Shown: positions 53,018 to 62,922 of the stretch, piece by piece
Layout: each line of letters begins with the position of its first letter
Numbering within the stretch: the stretch's first letter is position 1
Source: a bacterium OM1 bin76
Lineage (GTDB): Bacteria > Actinomycetota > Acidimicrobiia > Spongiisociales > ZC4RG35
Reading direction: 5' to 3'
Assembly: GCA_002238785.1 (NCBI GenBank)
Contig: MPNA01000005.1
Location: forward strand, 62,001-126,000
Length of the DNA stretch: 64,000 nt
Position numbers and translations under genes: made by a program
Notes under the pieces: model-generated
Databases searched by the model: none
Told to the model about the DNA's origin: nothing
What the model saw: the letters and a program-made list of their open reading frames with translations, nothing else

Positions 53018-54538
53018 ATGACGCAACTCTTGGAGATGCGAGGAATCGTCAAGCGCTTCCCCGGCGTGGTCGCCAATGATCGAGTCGACTTCGATCTGCG
53101 CGCCGGGGAGGTGCACACCCTGTTGGGAGAAAACGGGGCCGGAAAGAGCACCCTCATGAACATCCTTTACGGGCTCTACCAGCCCGACGAGGGCGACGTT
53201 CTGATCGAGGGATCCCCCACTCCGATCACCAGCCCGATCGAGGCCATCAACCACGGTATAGGGATGGTCCACCAACACTTCATGCTGGTGCCCACCCTGA
53301 CCGTGACAGAGAATGTGGCCATGGGCGCCGTCACCTCGAAGAGAGGACGGATGAACCTTCGGGTGGTTGCCGACCGCATTCGAGAGTTGTCGGAATCTCA
53401 CGGGCTGGCCGTCGATCCCGACGCCTACATCTGGCAATTGTCGGTGGGGGAACGTCAGAGAGTGGAAATCATCAGGGCCCTGTACCGGGACGTCAAACTC
53501 CTGGTGCTCGACGAACCCACCGCGGTGCTCACCCCCGGCGAGGTGGACCACCTGTTCAAGATCCTCCGACAGATGGCCGAAGCAGGACGAGGCCTGGTGT
53601 TCATTTCCCACAAACTCCACGAGGTCCTGGCCCTCAGCGACCGGATCACGGTGCTTCGGCATGGGCGGGTCATGGGCGAGGTGACCGCACAGGAGGCCAC
53701 CCGGGAGACACTGGCCTCGATGATGGTCGGGCGCCCGGTGCGCCTGGCTCCGGACAAACCGCCATTGGAGCCGGGACGCGCCCGGCTGACCATTCGCAAT
53801 CTCAATGTCATGGGTGACCGTGGTCTTCCCGCCTTGGAGGACCTGAACCTCTCGGTACGGGAAGGGGAGATCCTGGGGATCGCCGGGGTGTCCGGCAACG
53901 GCCAGCGGGAACTGGCCGAGAGCATCGCTGGATTGCGGAAGCCCACTTCCGGGGAAGTCGAGGTGGACGGCACCGACATCACCGGCAGCAAACCCTCGGT
54001 GGTCAGGGACGCGGGACTGGCATATGTCCCCGAGGAACGCCAGCGGGATGGCGCCATAGGTGCCTTCTCCGTCTCGGAGAACCTCATCCTGGTGAATCAC
54101 AACCAAGCCCCCATGAGTCGCAAAGGCTTTCTGCGTAACGGCGAAATCCGTCAGAGAAGTCGGCAATTGGTAGATGAATTCTCGGTGGTCACCCCAGGAC
54201 TCGACGTTCCGGCGTCCAACCTGTCGGGAGGCAACCTTCAGAAGCTGATCCTGGCTCGCGAACTGTCCGGATCGCCATCCGTGCTGGTGGCCTCCCAGCC
54301 CACCCGGGGAGTGGACATCGGGGCGGCCGAGTACATTCATGATCGACTGATCGAACAGCGGGGTTCCAAGTCGGTCGCCATCCTGCTCATCTCCGAAGAC
54401 TTGGACGAGGTCCTGGGTTTGGCCGACCGGATCGCAGTTATCTACGAGGGTCGCATCGTCGGCGAGGTGGACGCCGAGCACGCCGACCGCCAGAAGATCG
54501 GTTTGATGATGGCCGGAGTCTCCGACACGGGCGACTGA
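53018..54538 (+). CDS. BMP-family ABC transporter double ATPase
   Basis: The protein has 506 residues with two ABC domains. The first has Walker A GENGAGKST, signature SVGERQRVEI and Walker B LLVLDEPTAVL. The second has the degenerate P-loop GVSGNGQREL common to this group and signature LSGGNLQKLILAREL. ATG 53018 follows the lipoprotein stop by 35 nt. This layout is that of the nucleoside/purine importers (YufO/NupA type). It powers the transporter with the two permeases. Confidence 0.92.
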   Translation: MTQLLEMRGIVKRFPGVVANDRVDFDLRAGEVHTLLGENGAGKSTLMNILYGLYQPDEGDVLIEGSPTPITSPIEAINHGIGMVHQHFMLVPTLTVTENVAMGAVTSKRGRMNLRVVADRIRELSESHGLAVDPDAYIWQLSVGERQRVEIIRALYRDVKLLVLDEPTAVLTPGEVDHLFKILRQMAEAGRGLVFISHKLHEVLALSDRITVLRHGRVMGEVTAQEATRETLASMMVGRPVRLAPDKPPLEPGRARLTIRNLNVMGDRGLPALEDLNLSVREGEILGIAGVSGNGQRELAESIAGLRKPTSGEVEVDGTDITGSKPSVVRDAGLAYVPEERQRDGAIGAFSVSENLILVNHNQAPMSRKGFLRNGEIRQRSRQLVDEFSVVTPGLDVPASNLSGGNLQKLILARELSGSPSVLVASQPTRGVDIGAAEYIHDRLIEQRGSKSVAILLISEDLDEVLGLADRIAVIYEGRIVGEVDAEHADRQKIGLMMAGVSDTGD

Positions 54539-54583
54539 CGCCCACGGTCAGAGCATGACTACCAGCACCACAGGAGGAATTCA

Positions 54584-55426
54584 ATGTCCAAGCTAGTAAC
54601 CGCTGCCCTGGTCCAGTCGGAGTGGACCGGCGACAAGGAGTCGATGGTCGACAAGAACGTCGGCTACGCCAAAGAGGCGGCCGAACAGGGAGCACAGGTG
54701 CTCTGCTTCCAGGAGATCTTCAACAGCCCCTACTTCTGCAATGTTCAGGACAGCGACAACTACTCCTACGCAGAACCTGTTCCCGACGGGCCGACCATTC
54801 AACGCATGATCGACCTGGCCAAGGAGACCGGGATGGTGCTGGTGGTTCCCATCTACGAGGTGGTGGACGAAGGGACCTTCTTCAACACCGCGGCGGTGAT
54901 CGACTCCGACGGAACCTTCTTGGGCAGATACCGCAAGACCCACATCCCGCAGGTGAAGGGGTTTTGGGAAAAGTTCTACTTCCGTCCGGGCAACCTGGGG
55001 TATCCGGTGTTCGACACCGCGGTCGGGAGGATCGGGGTGTACATCTGCTACGACCGGCACTTTCCCGAAGGGTGGAGGGTGCTGGGCCTCAAGGGCGCCC
55101 GGATCGTGTTCAATCCGTCCGCGACGACCCGAGGGCACTCCATGCACTTGTGGAAACTGGAGCAGACGGCCGCGGCAGTTGCCAATGAGTATTTCGTAGG
55201 CGCCATCAACCGGGTGGGCGCCGAAGGGCTGACCGACACCGACTACTACGGGTCCTCCTACTTCGCCAACCCCCGGGGAGAGATAGTGGGCGAGACAGGA
55301 TCGGACACCGATGATGAAGTGGTGGTCCGCCAGCTCGATCTGGGCCTGGTGGAGGAGGTACGGCGCTACTGGGCTTTCTACCGCGATCGCCGACCCGAGG
55401 TCTACAACGAGGTAGCGGCCGTCTAG
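54584..55426 (+). CDS. beta-ureidopropionase-like carbamoyl hydrolase (nitrilase superfamily)
   Basis: The protein has 280 residues. The triad is Glu in CFQEIFNSPYFC, Lys in YRKTHIPQ and Cys in YICYDRHFPEGWR. The FxxPYFC and ICYDRHFPE patterns are typical of bacterial N-carbamoyl-beta-alanine/N-carbamoylputrescine amidohydrolases. ATG 54584 follows AGGAGG. It ends the transporter operon, 45 nt after the ATPase. Together with the D-carbamoylase-like gene, the island has two different carbamoyl hydrolases. Confidence 0.9.
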   Translation: MSKLVTAALVQSEWTGDKESMVDKNVGYAKEAAEQGAQVLCFQEIFNSPYFCNVQDSDNYSYAEPVPDGPTIQRMIDLAKETGMVLVVPIYEVVDEGTFFNTAAVIDSDGTFLGRYRKTHIPQVKGFWEKFYFRPGNLGYPVFDTAVGRIGVYICYDRHFPEGWRVLGLKGARIVFNPSATTRGHSMHLWKLEQTAAAVANEYFVGAINRVGAEGLTDTDYYGSSYFANPRGEIVGETGSDTDDEVVVRQLDLGLVEEVRRYWAFYRDRRPEVYNEVAAV

Positions 55427-55438
55427 GCCCGGCTTCCC

Positions 55439-56476
55439 TTACTCGCCGGGGGGCTGATCCGACTTCATCCACACGGTTCGTTGAGGGAAGGGTATCTCTA
55501 TTCCGGCCTGGTCGAGGGCTTCTTTGAGGCGACCGCGCAACTCCCGGGCAGCGGCGAAGTGCTCTCCCGGCTCGGTCTTGGCCATCATTCTGATCGCCAT
55601 AGAGCTTTCTCCGAAGCTCTGGACGCCGGCGATGGTGGGCTCGGCGATGATGGTGGCGTTCGGTAGTTGCTCCCGCCACATCCCGTCAGCCACCTCCTTG
55701 ATAACCCCCATCGCCTGGCCGATGTCGGTGTCATATGCGACCTCGATATCCAAGACGGCCTGTCCCCAGTCCTGCGACATGTTGGCCACCCGCCGAATCT
55801 CACCGTTGGGTATGTGCCACAGCGTCCCGTTGATGTCCCGGACCTGGGTGGTACGAAGCTTCACTTCCTCCACCACGCCGATCGTGTCTCCGGCATCAAT
55901 GACATCGCCTACCCCATACTGGTCCTCCAGCAGCATGAACACCCCCGACAAAAAGTCCTTGACAAGACTCTGAGCACCGAACCCAACCGCCACACCCACG
56001 ATGCCGGCGCCCGCAATCAGAGGGCCCAGGTTCACATCGAACTCACCCAGCGACATCATCACGGCCAAGCCGTAGATGACGATGGAAGATAAGGATCGCA
56101 GCACGGCGCCCAGCGTTCTGGTCCGCTGGCTGCTTCGTTCACTCTGCTCGACCACCTTTCGGGCCCGGCGAATCGCTGCCTCACGCAACCCGTCCACCGG
56201 GCCGGAGTCCTCGGCCGACTCCTCACGGGCTTTGGCGGCCGCCGCCGCACTCCGGTCCAGCCAACCCTCCACCGCCCCGTCCAACCACCGCCGCACCATC
56301 CGGTTACCCAGCCAGGCCACCAGGAGAATCAGCACAGCCTTGACCGGACGCGCTGCAAAATCAGCGATGCGAGCTGCATCCGTGCTGCCGCTAAGGTCGA
56401 AAACCAGGTTGCAGATCACACCAGGGTTGACCCCACAAGCGTCATTAACAGTCTGTGCTAGCACTAAGAAAGGCAT
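55439..56476 (-). CDS. MscS-type mechanosensitive channel
   Basis: The protein is 345 residues. It has an N-terminal membrane helix, a linker rich in Ala/Arg/Glu (RRARKVVEQSERSSQ), a helix pair and the pore helix GIVGVAVGFGAQSLVKDFLS, then the beta domain with YGVGDVID, TTQVRDINGTLWHIPNGEI and the C-terminal alpha/beta part. It opens on hypo-osmotic shock. It converges with the ureidopropionase gene. Confidence 0.92.
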   Translation of the reverse strand: MPFLVLAQTVNDACGVNPGVICNLVFDLSGSTDAARIADFAARPVKAVLILLVAWLGNRMVRRWLDGAVEGWLDRSAAAAAKAREESAEDSGPVDGLREAAIRRARKVVEQSERSSQRTRTLGAVLRSLSSIVIYGLAVMMSLGEFDVNLGPLIAGAGIVGVAVGFGAQSLVKDFLSGVFMLLEDQYGVGDVIDAGDTIGVVEEVKLRTTQVRDINGTLWHIPNGEIRRVANMSQDWGQAVLDIEVAYDTDIGQAMGVIKEVADGMWREQLPNATIIAEPTIAGVQSFGESSMAIRMMAKTEPGEHFAAARELRGRLKEALDQAGIEIPFPQRTVWMKSDQPPGE

Positions 56477-56558
56477 CCCCGTCTCCTAAATGGGTCCTGA
56501 CGACAGTTTAATCTGCCAAATTGGATTGGCGCATTTTCGAGCGCCTTGTAGCGTTCAA

Positions 56559-57230
56559 ATGGCAGAAGTGGTGGAGTTGCCACAGAAAGGCGCCTTGAGG
56601 TTCAAAAACCGATCCCATGCCGGCCGCCGGCTGGCGCGCCGCCTCGACCACCTGCGCTACCAACCCACCGTGGTGCTCGGCCTGCCACGAGGCGGAATAC
56701 CGGTGGGTTTCGAGGTGGCACGGCGACTGTCGGCGCCGCTCGAAGCGTTGCTGGTGCGCAAACTCGGAGCACCCTTGTACCCCGAACTCGCCATAGGGGC
56801 GTTGGGTGAGGAAGGGATACGGATCGTTGATGAGAACCGAGTCATGCGACTGGGCATAACAGCACAGCAAATTGCCCACGTTGAACGCCGCGAGAGACGG
56901 GAGCTGGCCCGGCAGGCCGAGTTGTTCCGACACGGCCGCCCCGCGGCCGATCTCCAGGGAAAGACAGCCGTAATCGTCGACGACGGCATAGCCACCGGGT
57001 TCACCGCCTTGGCCGCCTGCTCTATCACCCGCCAACTGGGAGCCGGTCGGATAGTGGTCGCCACGCCCGTAGCCCCACGCCAGGCCCCGGCCATGTTTGA
57101 GAGCACGGTGGACGAGTTCGTAGCGGTGGCCACCCCCCGACGGCTCCGCGCCATCGGCCTGTTCTACGCCGACTTCCAACCCACCGAGGACCACGAAGTG
57201 ATCAGATTACTCGAGCGCGCCCAGGATTGA
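56559..57230 (+). CDS. phosphoribosyltransferase-family protein
   Basis: The protein has 223 residues. The type I PRTase motif is TAVIVDDGIATGFTAL, preceded by VVLGLPRGGIPVGFEVARRL. I choose ATG 56559 (MAEVVELPQKG); the frame can extend upstream to 56490 without a ribosome site. The nucleobase or other substrate is not clear: relatives are often predicted hydrolase-like or regulatory PRTases. It lies 82 bp from the divergent channel gene. Confidence 0.8.
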   Translation: MAEVVELPQKGALRFKNRSHAGRRLARRLDHLRYQPTVVLGLPRGGIPVGFEVARRLSAPLEALLVRKLGAPLYPELAIGALGEEGIRIVDENRVMRLGITAQQIAHVERRERRELARQAELFRHGRPAADLQGKTAVIVDDGIATGFTALAACSITRQLGAGRIVVATPVAPRQAPAMFESTVDEFVAVATPRRLRAIGLFYADFQPTEDHEVIRLLERAQD

Positions 57231-57255
57231 CCATCCCCGCGCAACTGTTGTGCAA

Positions 57256-58542
57256 CTACTCCAGGATGTGCACCCTTTTCGCCTTGCCTATTTCCTGGCG
57301 GGGAAGCTCTCCCGGATCAGCCACCGCTACCTTCACCCGCAGTCTCAGGGTTTCGAGCAGTCGCCTCTGCAACCTTTCAGCGACGACATCCCGCCTGGAC
57401 AGCAGGTCGGGACTTCTCAACTCCACTTTGGCCTCAATCTCGGTGAGCACGCCGCGCTTGTCCACATAGATGAGAAACTGGCCTCCCAGGTCGGGATCCG
57501 ACAGCAGCACGGTCTCAATTTCACGGGGATACACATTGATTCCGCGGACGATCAGCATGTCATCGACCCGTCCCCACAACCGGTCCATGCACCGGAACGG
57601 AAGTCCCCCTACCGGAGGCAGGAGCCGGGTTATGTCGCCGGTCCGGTATCGGATCACCGGTTGCGCCTCCTTGGTGAGGGTGGTGAGCACCAACTCCCCG
57701 ACTTCACCGTCAGCAAGCCCTTTACCGGTAGCAGGATCGATGATCTCTGGATAGAAGTGATCTTCAGCAATGACCAACCGCCCCCTGTGTGCAACCCATT
57801 CCGACGCCACTCCGGGACCGATGATCTCCGACAATCCGTAAATGTCGCATGCGTCGAATCCCCCACCCCACGCCTCCTCGATCTTGTGCCGCATCCCTTC
57901 CGACCATGGTTCCGCCCCGTGGATACCCCAGCGCAACGAGATTGCGTCGAGCAATCCCTCCTCGGCGGCCCGCTCGGCAAGCAGGAGTGAATAGGAGGGC
58001 GTGCATGCCAGTCCGGTGGCGCCGAGGTCGCCCAGCATCCGAACCTGAAACCCCGAGTTTCCTCCCGATGCAGGAATGGCTGTGGCCCCCAAGGCCTCGA
58101 CTCCGAAATGGAGACCGAGTCCCCCGGTGAAGAGTCCATACCCGTAAGCCACGTGGACCACCGAACTCGAATCAGCGCCCGCCAGGGCCAGCGACCGGGC
58201 GTTGACCTCCGCGAACATGCCCACATCGGACGCGGTATAGGCGCCGATGGTGGGCTTACCCGAGGTCCCCGAAGAAGCGTGCACCCGCACCACATCCTCC
58301 AACGGCACGGCGAGCATCCCGAAGGGATAGGACTCCCGGAACTCCGCCTTGGTGGTCATGGGCAATTGGTCCAGGTCATCAAGAGAACCCACCGCGCCGG
58401 CATCTCCGAGTTTGCCGCGCCAGTAGGGATTGCCCACTACCCGGAGACGGTCGACGAGCGTCACCAGCCGGTCTGACTGAGCTCTGCGCAACTTCTCCTC
58501 CGTCAATGAAACGAAGTCCGATGGATGAAGGCCGGTTCCCAT
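57256..58542 (-). CDS. paaK: phenylacetate-CoA ligase family protein
   Basis: The protein has 428 residues. AMP-binding motif HASSGTSGKPTIGAYT, then AYGYGLFTGGLGLHFGVEAL, YGLSEIIGPGVASE and YRTGDITRLLPP are typical of PaaK, which forms phenylacetyl-CoA from ATP and CoA. AGGAG lies 5 nt before ATG 58542. No other phenylacetate-degradation gene is in the window, so other aryl acids are possible substrates. Confidence 0.87.
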   Translation of the reverse strand: MGTGLHPSDFVSLTEEKLRRAQSDRLVTLVDRLRVVGNPYWRGKLGDAGAVGSLDDLDQLPMTTKAEFRESYPFGMLAVPLEDVVRVHASSGTSGKPTIGAYTASDVGMFAEVNARSLALAGADSSSVVHVAYGYGLFTGGLGLHFGVEALGATAIPASGGNSGFQVRMLGDLGATGLACTPSYSLLLAERAAEEGLLDAISLRWGIHGAEPWSEGMRHKIEEAWGGGFDACDIYGLSEIIGPGVASEWVAHRGRLVIAEDHFYPEIIDPATGKGLADGEVGELVLTTLTKEAQPVIRYRTGDITRLLPPVGGLPFRCMDRLWGRVDDMLIVRGINVYPREIETVLLSDPDLGGQFLIYVDKRGVLTEIEAKVELRSPDLLSRRDVVAERLQRRLLETLRLRVKVAVADPGELPRQEIGKAKRVHILE

Positions 58543-58971
58543 GTGTGCTCCTACTCTATTCTGCCAGCGTTGGCTGCGTCACGACGCCTCGTGCCGAGCA
58601 CTGTTGACTCGGCCGGTGGCCGGGACAACCCCTCGGAAGGCTGCGACGGCGGTATTTGGATCCCACCCCCGGCAGCGCCGCATGTCATCCCTAGTCCGGT
58701 CGGGCCGCAGAACCTCCTTGGTCCCCCTCGTGAACTCGTCCCCGCGGCACCGGATTGGGAGCGATTGTCAACGACGGGGCCCGTCAAACTCCAGAGCCAG
58801 TCCCAAGGAACGTCTTCGCATCAGTTATAACGGAATCCAAATCCACCAGTGAAACGCCTCGGCGACCGGCCGCGAGCATCGCGCTGACAATCCATAGTTC
58901 GGAGGACTCTCGCGGTCGACACGGGCAGGGTTACCATTCTCCTTCGTAGCAACCCAACGGAGGAGTCTGCC
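58543..58971. other. intergenic region with no supported gene
   Basis: This gap of about 430 bp lies between divergent genes. Short frames have low-credibility composition. GGAGGAG at 58959-58965 serves the next gene. I see no RNA or repeat. Confidence 0.5.
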
Positions 58972-60123
58972 TTGGTAGTGCCGATGAGCGACCTGGCTGC
59001 GGAGTACCGGTCACTGAAAACCGAAATCGACGAGGCTGTTGGACGGGTGCTGGCCAGTGGCCACTACGTCCTCGGCGACGAACTCGAAGCCTTCGAAGAG
59101 GCCTTCGCCGACTATGTGGGCGCCCGCTACGCAGTGGGCGTAGGTTCGGGAACCGCCTCCCTTCATCTGGCCTTGGCTGCCTTGAACCTGGGACCCGACG
59201 ACGAGGTGATCACGGTCCCCAACACCGACAATCCCACCGCGTCGGCGGTTACTCACGCCGGCGCCAAGGTCTTCCTGTCAGACACCACCGAAGACACCTT
59301 CACCATGGATCCGGAGAGGCTCGAAGAGCAAATAACTCCCCGCACCAAGGTGATCATCCCGGTGCATCTGTTCGGACATCCCGCCGACATGGACCCGATC
59401 TGTGAGATTGCCGACCGGCACGGGATAACAGTTCTGGAAGACTCGGCTTTGGCAGTCGGCGGCGAATACAAGGGACGGCGCACCGGGACCTTCGGCCCCC
59501 TGGGTTGCTTCAGCGTGGCGCCGGGGAAGATCCTTGGGGGGTATGGCGACGGCGGAATGGTGGTCACCAACGACCCGGACCTGGCCCACCGGATCCGGGT
59601 GCTCCGCAACTACGGCCATGCCCCCGGCATGAGGCTGTCCGGGAAGGACCTCACCGGCGGAAGCGGTTGGAAAGTATTGGAAGAGGGGTTCAACCAGCGG
59701 CTGGATACTATCCAGGCGGCGATCCTCAATGCGAAGCTGCCAACCCTGGAAAACCGCATAGCAGGCCGCCGGAAGGCTGCCGGCTTGTACCGGGAGATCT
59801 TTGCGGGAACTGCGGTGACCCCGGTCTTCGAGGCGCCCTGGGCGCGGCACGTCTATTTCGCCTACAACGCGATGATCGCTGAAGATGTCCGGGACCAGGC
59901 GCGGGAGTACCTGGCAGACCGAGGAGTCGCCAGCCGGCTGTACTACAACCCGCCCTTGCATCTGCATCCCGCCTACCGGTGGATGGGTCTTGGGCCGGGA
60001 TCCCTGCCGGCTGCGGAGAAGACCGCGTCGCGCATGATCGGCCTGCCATGCTTCCCCCAGATCACCGAATCACAAGTGGAAGAAGCCGCCACAAGTCTTC
60101 TGGAGTTCTTGGACTCCCGCTGA
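58972..60123 (+). CDS. DegT/DnrJ/EryC1-type sugar aminotransferase
   Basis: The protein has 383 residues and depends on PLP. Motifs are SGHYVLGDELEAFEEAFADY, VGVGSGTASLHLALAALNLG, HLFGHPADMDPI, the pre-lysine EDSALAVGG and the PLP lysine in SVAPGKILGGYGDGGMV. The start is TTG 58972, 6 nt after GGAGGAG; GTG 58978 and ATG 58984 are alternatives. It aminates keto-sugars, usually for surface polysaccharide or secondary-metabolite sugars. No other sugar-modifying gene is adjacent. Confidence 0.9.
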   Translation: MVVPMSDLAAEYRSLKTEIDEAVGRVLASGHYVLGDELEAFEEAFADYVGARYAVGVGSGTASLHLALAALNLGPDDEVITVPNTDNPTASAVTHAGAKVFLSDTTEDTFTMDPERLEEQITPRTKVIIPVHLFGHPADMDPICEIADRHGITVLEDSALAVGGEYKGRRTGTFGPLGCFSVAPGKILGGYGDGGMVVTNDPDLAHRIRVLRNYGHAPGMRLSGKDLTGGSGWKVLEEGFNQRLDTIQAAILNAKLPTLENRIAGRRKAAGLYREIFAGTAVTPVFEAPWARHVYFAYNAMIAEDVRDQAREYLADRGVASRLYYNPPLHLHPAYRWMGLGPGSLPAAEKTASRMIGLPCFPQITESQVEEAATSLLEFLDSR

Positions 60124-60270
60124 TCAATTCGAGCAGTCCCGGCGTGGCCTGAGTGGGCTTACCTGCACTCCGTGCGATTCGCCTGGCAGCAGCGCAGAAC
60201 TGGAGGAGATGCGTCGGGTCGAGCGTTACTGACTGGGTAGATCTTGTCGGTCAGGCCCCGTACTGCCAGG

Positions 60271-61089
60271 CTACGTGAGTTCATAGGCCAATGTCTCGGG
60301 GTCAAGATTCTCTGATCTCGACCGAAGATCCAGGTATAGCACCGTCCCGATAACAGAAGTGAAGGGCAGAACCAACACACTGATGATCGAAGCCGCCAGG
60401 TAGTAGGGGAACAGCCAGTAGAGAACCACAAAGGGGAGCACCACAACAGCCAAGGACAGCAGGAGGACCTTGGTGGTTCTCCACAGATGGGGCATTACCA
60501 GTCGCCATGACCGGATCAGGCTGGCGATGCCTCCCGTTCCTTCCACCATGACGGCCATGGGGGCCACCCACCACATTATCGCCAGTCCGATGGCGGGGAG
60601 GACCATCACGAAGGTCCACGCCAGGAAACGAAACAGGGTTCCCGAGGGCATGGAGAAGGGGTCTTCCGCATAGGAACTGACCTCCTCGAGCATTCCAAAG
60701 GCCAAAAACGCCAGAATGATGGTGCCGATCATGATCATCACTATCGCCACCGCTGCCACTCCCAGGCTGTAACACACCCCCATACCCAGCATCTTTCGAT
60801 ACCGTGCCCCTGCCTCTTTAATGGCATCGCCAGACGAGGGATGAAGATCAACGCAATGAGAGGCGGCCACTCGGATGAAAGCCCCAGTCGCCAGCAATTC
60901 CGCGAATAGCAGCACAATGCTCATCAACAAACCAACGCCGGGAAGCCACTGGCCGGGAAGCCACTGCATGAGGGAGGGGACGCCAACCAAGGCCAGGCTG
61001 ATGGCTAGCAGCGTCCCGAAACGGTCTTTGTAAACCACCCAAGAGAACCGGACGACCTCTCCAACTTCCAAAGGGCGCAAACCTGACAC
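60271..61089 (-). CDS. multi-pass membrane protein of unknown function
   Basis: The protein has 272 residues with about six hydrophobic segments, including LLLSLAVVVLPFVVLYWLF and VLVLPFTSVIGTVLYLDLR. The start MSGLRPLEVGEVVRFSWVVY resembles the membrane domain that precedes glycerophosphodiester phosphodiesterases and DUF-type relatives, but no catalytic domain is present. ATG 61089. It stands between the aminotransferase and the amidase group. No function is assigned. Confidence 0.75.
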   Translation of the reverse strand: MSGLRPLEVGEVVRFSWVVYKDRFGTLLAISLALVGVPSLMQWLPGQWLPGVGLLMSIVLLFAELLATGAFIRVAASHCVDLHPSSGDAIKEAGARYRKMLGMGVCYSLGVAAVAIVMIMIGTIILAFLAFGMLEEVSSYAEDPFSMPSGTLFRFLAWTFVMVLPAIGLAIMWWVAPMAVMVEGTGGIASLIRSWRLVMPHLWRTTKVLLLSLAVVVLPFVVLYWLFPYYLAASIISVLVLPFTSVIGTVLYLDLRSRSENLDPETLAYELT

Positions 61090-61342
61090 CTTTCTCTTGG
61101 TCGGAAACGAAGGGCTAGTGAAAGTAGCTCCCGGGTTTGAAGGCTAGCTTCTTCAGCATGGTCGGCGCCACACCCCGACCGAGGACGTGCTGAAAGAATC
61201 CTCGGGCAAGGGTCACCGAACCAACCAGCTCAACCACAGGTCGCCAGTCCGCGTCCGTAGGCGCATCCCTCCTCTCTCTGGTAAGGCAATTCCAGGGTTT
61301 ATGTTCAGATCCCAGACCGCCGGGAAAGCGTGCAGGCCCGTC

Positions 61343-62746
61343 CTAGGCGGAGATGGGTGGGATCAGATCCCATGCGGTTGCATCGTGGTAAATCTGGCCG
61401 ATCCGGGCGATCTCGGTCTCTTCCAGAGGTCGGCCCATGATCTGCAGTCCGATCGGAAGTCCCGAGGAATCGAAACCGCACGGAACGGATAGAGCGGGCT
61501 GGCCGGTGAGGTCGGCCGGTGCAGTCGTCCTCACATAGGCCGAGATCACATCCTCGCTGGGCCCTCCGTAGTCGAAGGACTCCTGGTCCTTGAGGGCCGC
61601 GGTGGCAGCCAGGGTCGGCGTGAGCATGGCGGTGAGGCGGTTGGTGTTGAAGCATTCCCGCACGGCGCTGCGGATGCGTTCTCTACCTCGGATTGCTGTG
61701 AGGTAATACTCGGTGGGCATCATCAGCCCGGCGGCGAAGAGCGTTCGGATGGAGGGGTCGATCAGGTGGGGCGCTTCCACCATCAACTGTTTGTGATAGG
61801 CGGCACCCTCTGCACTGACCAGGGAAAACTCTATTTCCATCACCATGTCGAGTTCTTCTATCTCCACCGGCATCACCTCGGCGCCCAAGTCAGCCAATGC
61901 CTTCACTGCAGCTTCGAAGGCTTCGGCCACCGACTTTTGGATCAAGGGACCTCGGAAGCGATCGATCACTCCTAGCCTCACCCCTTCCAGGTCCCCATCG
62001 GCAGCGGGATACCCGTCGGGCGGATATTCCCTCAAAGTGGTGGGATCTGAGGGGTGGAAACCGGAGATCACCGATTGCACCAGCATGCAATCGGCGGGAG
62101 TCGGCGCCAGAGGTCCGATGTGGTCAAGCGACCAACTGAGCGCCGCCACCCCACTCTTGGGAACCCGTCCGTAGGTCCCCTTCAGCCCGGCCGTGCCGCA
62201 CAGAGAGGCCGGGATACGGATCGAGCCGCCGGTGTCGCTTCCCAAGGCAGCGGCAACAATGCCGGCCGCAACGGCCGCTCCCGACCCTCCGCTGGAACCG
62301 CCGGGAACGCGGTCGGTGTCCCAGGGGTTGGAAGCCGGTGGCGACATGACTCCGCAGGCCAGTTCGTGGGTGACGGTCTTCCCCACGATCACCGCTCCCG
62401 CCGCTTTCAGGCGTTCCACCACCGCCGCGTCATGTTCGGATGCAGGCGCCTCGGCATAGGCGGGGGAACCGCACCGGGTGGGATGACCGGCCATGTCAAT
62501 GATGTCCTTCACGCCCACCGGGATTCCTGCCAGGGGACCCGGGTCTATGCCTTGGGACAGTTGGCGGTCAACCCGGTCGGCTGCTTCCCGGGCGCCCTGG
62601 TGATCGATGATCACAAAGGCTTGCAACTGTGGATTGAGAGTTTCGGCAGCCGCCAGAGACCGGTCGGCCAGTTCCCTGGCAGAGGTCTCGCCAGAGCGAA
62701 GTCGCCGCCCAAGGTCGGCGATGACTCCGGAAGCATTCAAGCCCAT
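61343..62746 (-). CDS. amidase signature-family enzyme
   Basis: The protein has 467 residues. Ser-cisSer-Lys residues: Lys in VGVKDIID, the glycine-rich box GGSSGGSGAAVAAG and the nucleophile Ser in GSDTGGSIRIPASLCG. ATG 62746 (MGLNASGVIAD) is preferred; the frame opens 111 bp upstream inside neighbouring coding sequence. It overlaps a small AtzG-like gene by 10 nt. Relatives (AtzE, GatA-like amidases) pair with such small subunits. Substrate unknown; biuret-like or other amides are possible. Confidence 0.9.
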   Translation of the reverse strand: MGLNASGVIADLGRRLRSGETSARELADRSLAAAETLNPQLQAFVIIDHQGAREAADRVDRQLSQGIDPGPLAGIPVGVKDIIDMAGHPTRCGSPAYAEAPASEHDAAVVERLKAAGAVIVGKTVTHELACGVMSPPASNPWDTDRVPGGSSGGSGAAVAAGIVAAALGSDTGGSIRIPASLCGTAGLKGTYGRVPKSGVAALSWSLDHIGPLAPTPADCMLVQSVISGFHPSDPTTLREYPPDGYPAADGDLEGVRLGVIDRFRGPLIQKSVAEAFEAAVKALADLGAEVMPVEIEELDMVMEIEFSLVSAEGAAYHKQLMVEAPHLIDPSIRTLFAAGLMMPTEYYLTAIRGRERIRSAVRECFNTNRLTAMLTPTLAATAALKDQESFDYGGPSEDVISAYVRTTAPADLTGQPALSVPCGFDSSGLPIGLQIMGRPLEETEIARIGQIYHDATAWDLIPPISA

Positions 62747-62922
62747 CGGGGGTCGAACCGCAATGCGGGCTCGTCGGTCTGGACCAAATGCTCCCTTAAG
62801 AAATCCTTCCCGGCCCGCTGTCCCGCCAGGAACTCGGCTAACTCTGCGAGGTCCCAATCTTCAGGATTCAAATCGGCTGCGGAGAGCATGGCGGCAACCT
62901 GCTCGGAATGGAAGCCGGTCAT
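62737..62922 (-). CDS. small AtzG-like amidase partner protein
   Basis: The protein has 61 residues. The acidic helical sequence ends LVQTDEPALRFDPRWA, resembling the EPAxxFxP ending of AtzG-like proteins (a GatC-like fold known from the AtzE amidase). It overlaps the RidA-like gene by 4 nt (ATGA) and the amidase gene by 10 nt, so it is clearly translated with them. It probably stabilises the amidase. Confidence 0.7.
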   Translation of the reverse strand: MTGFHSEQVAAMLSAADLNPEDWDLAELAEFLAGQRAGKDFLREHLVQTDEPALRFDPRWA

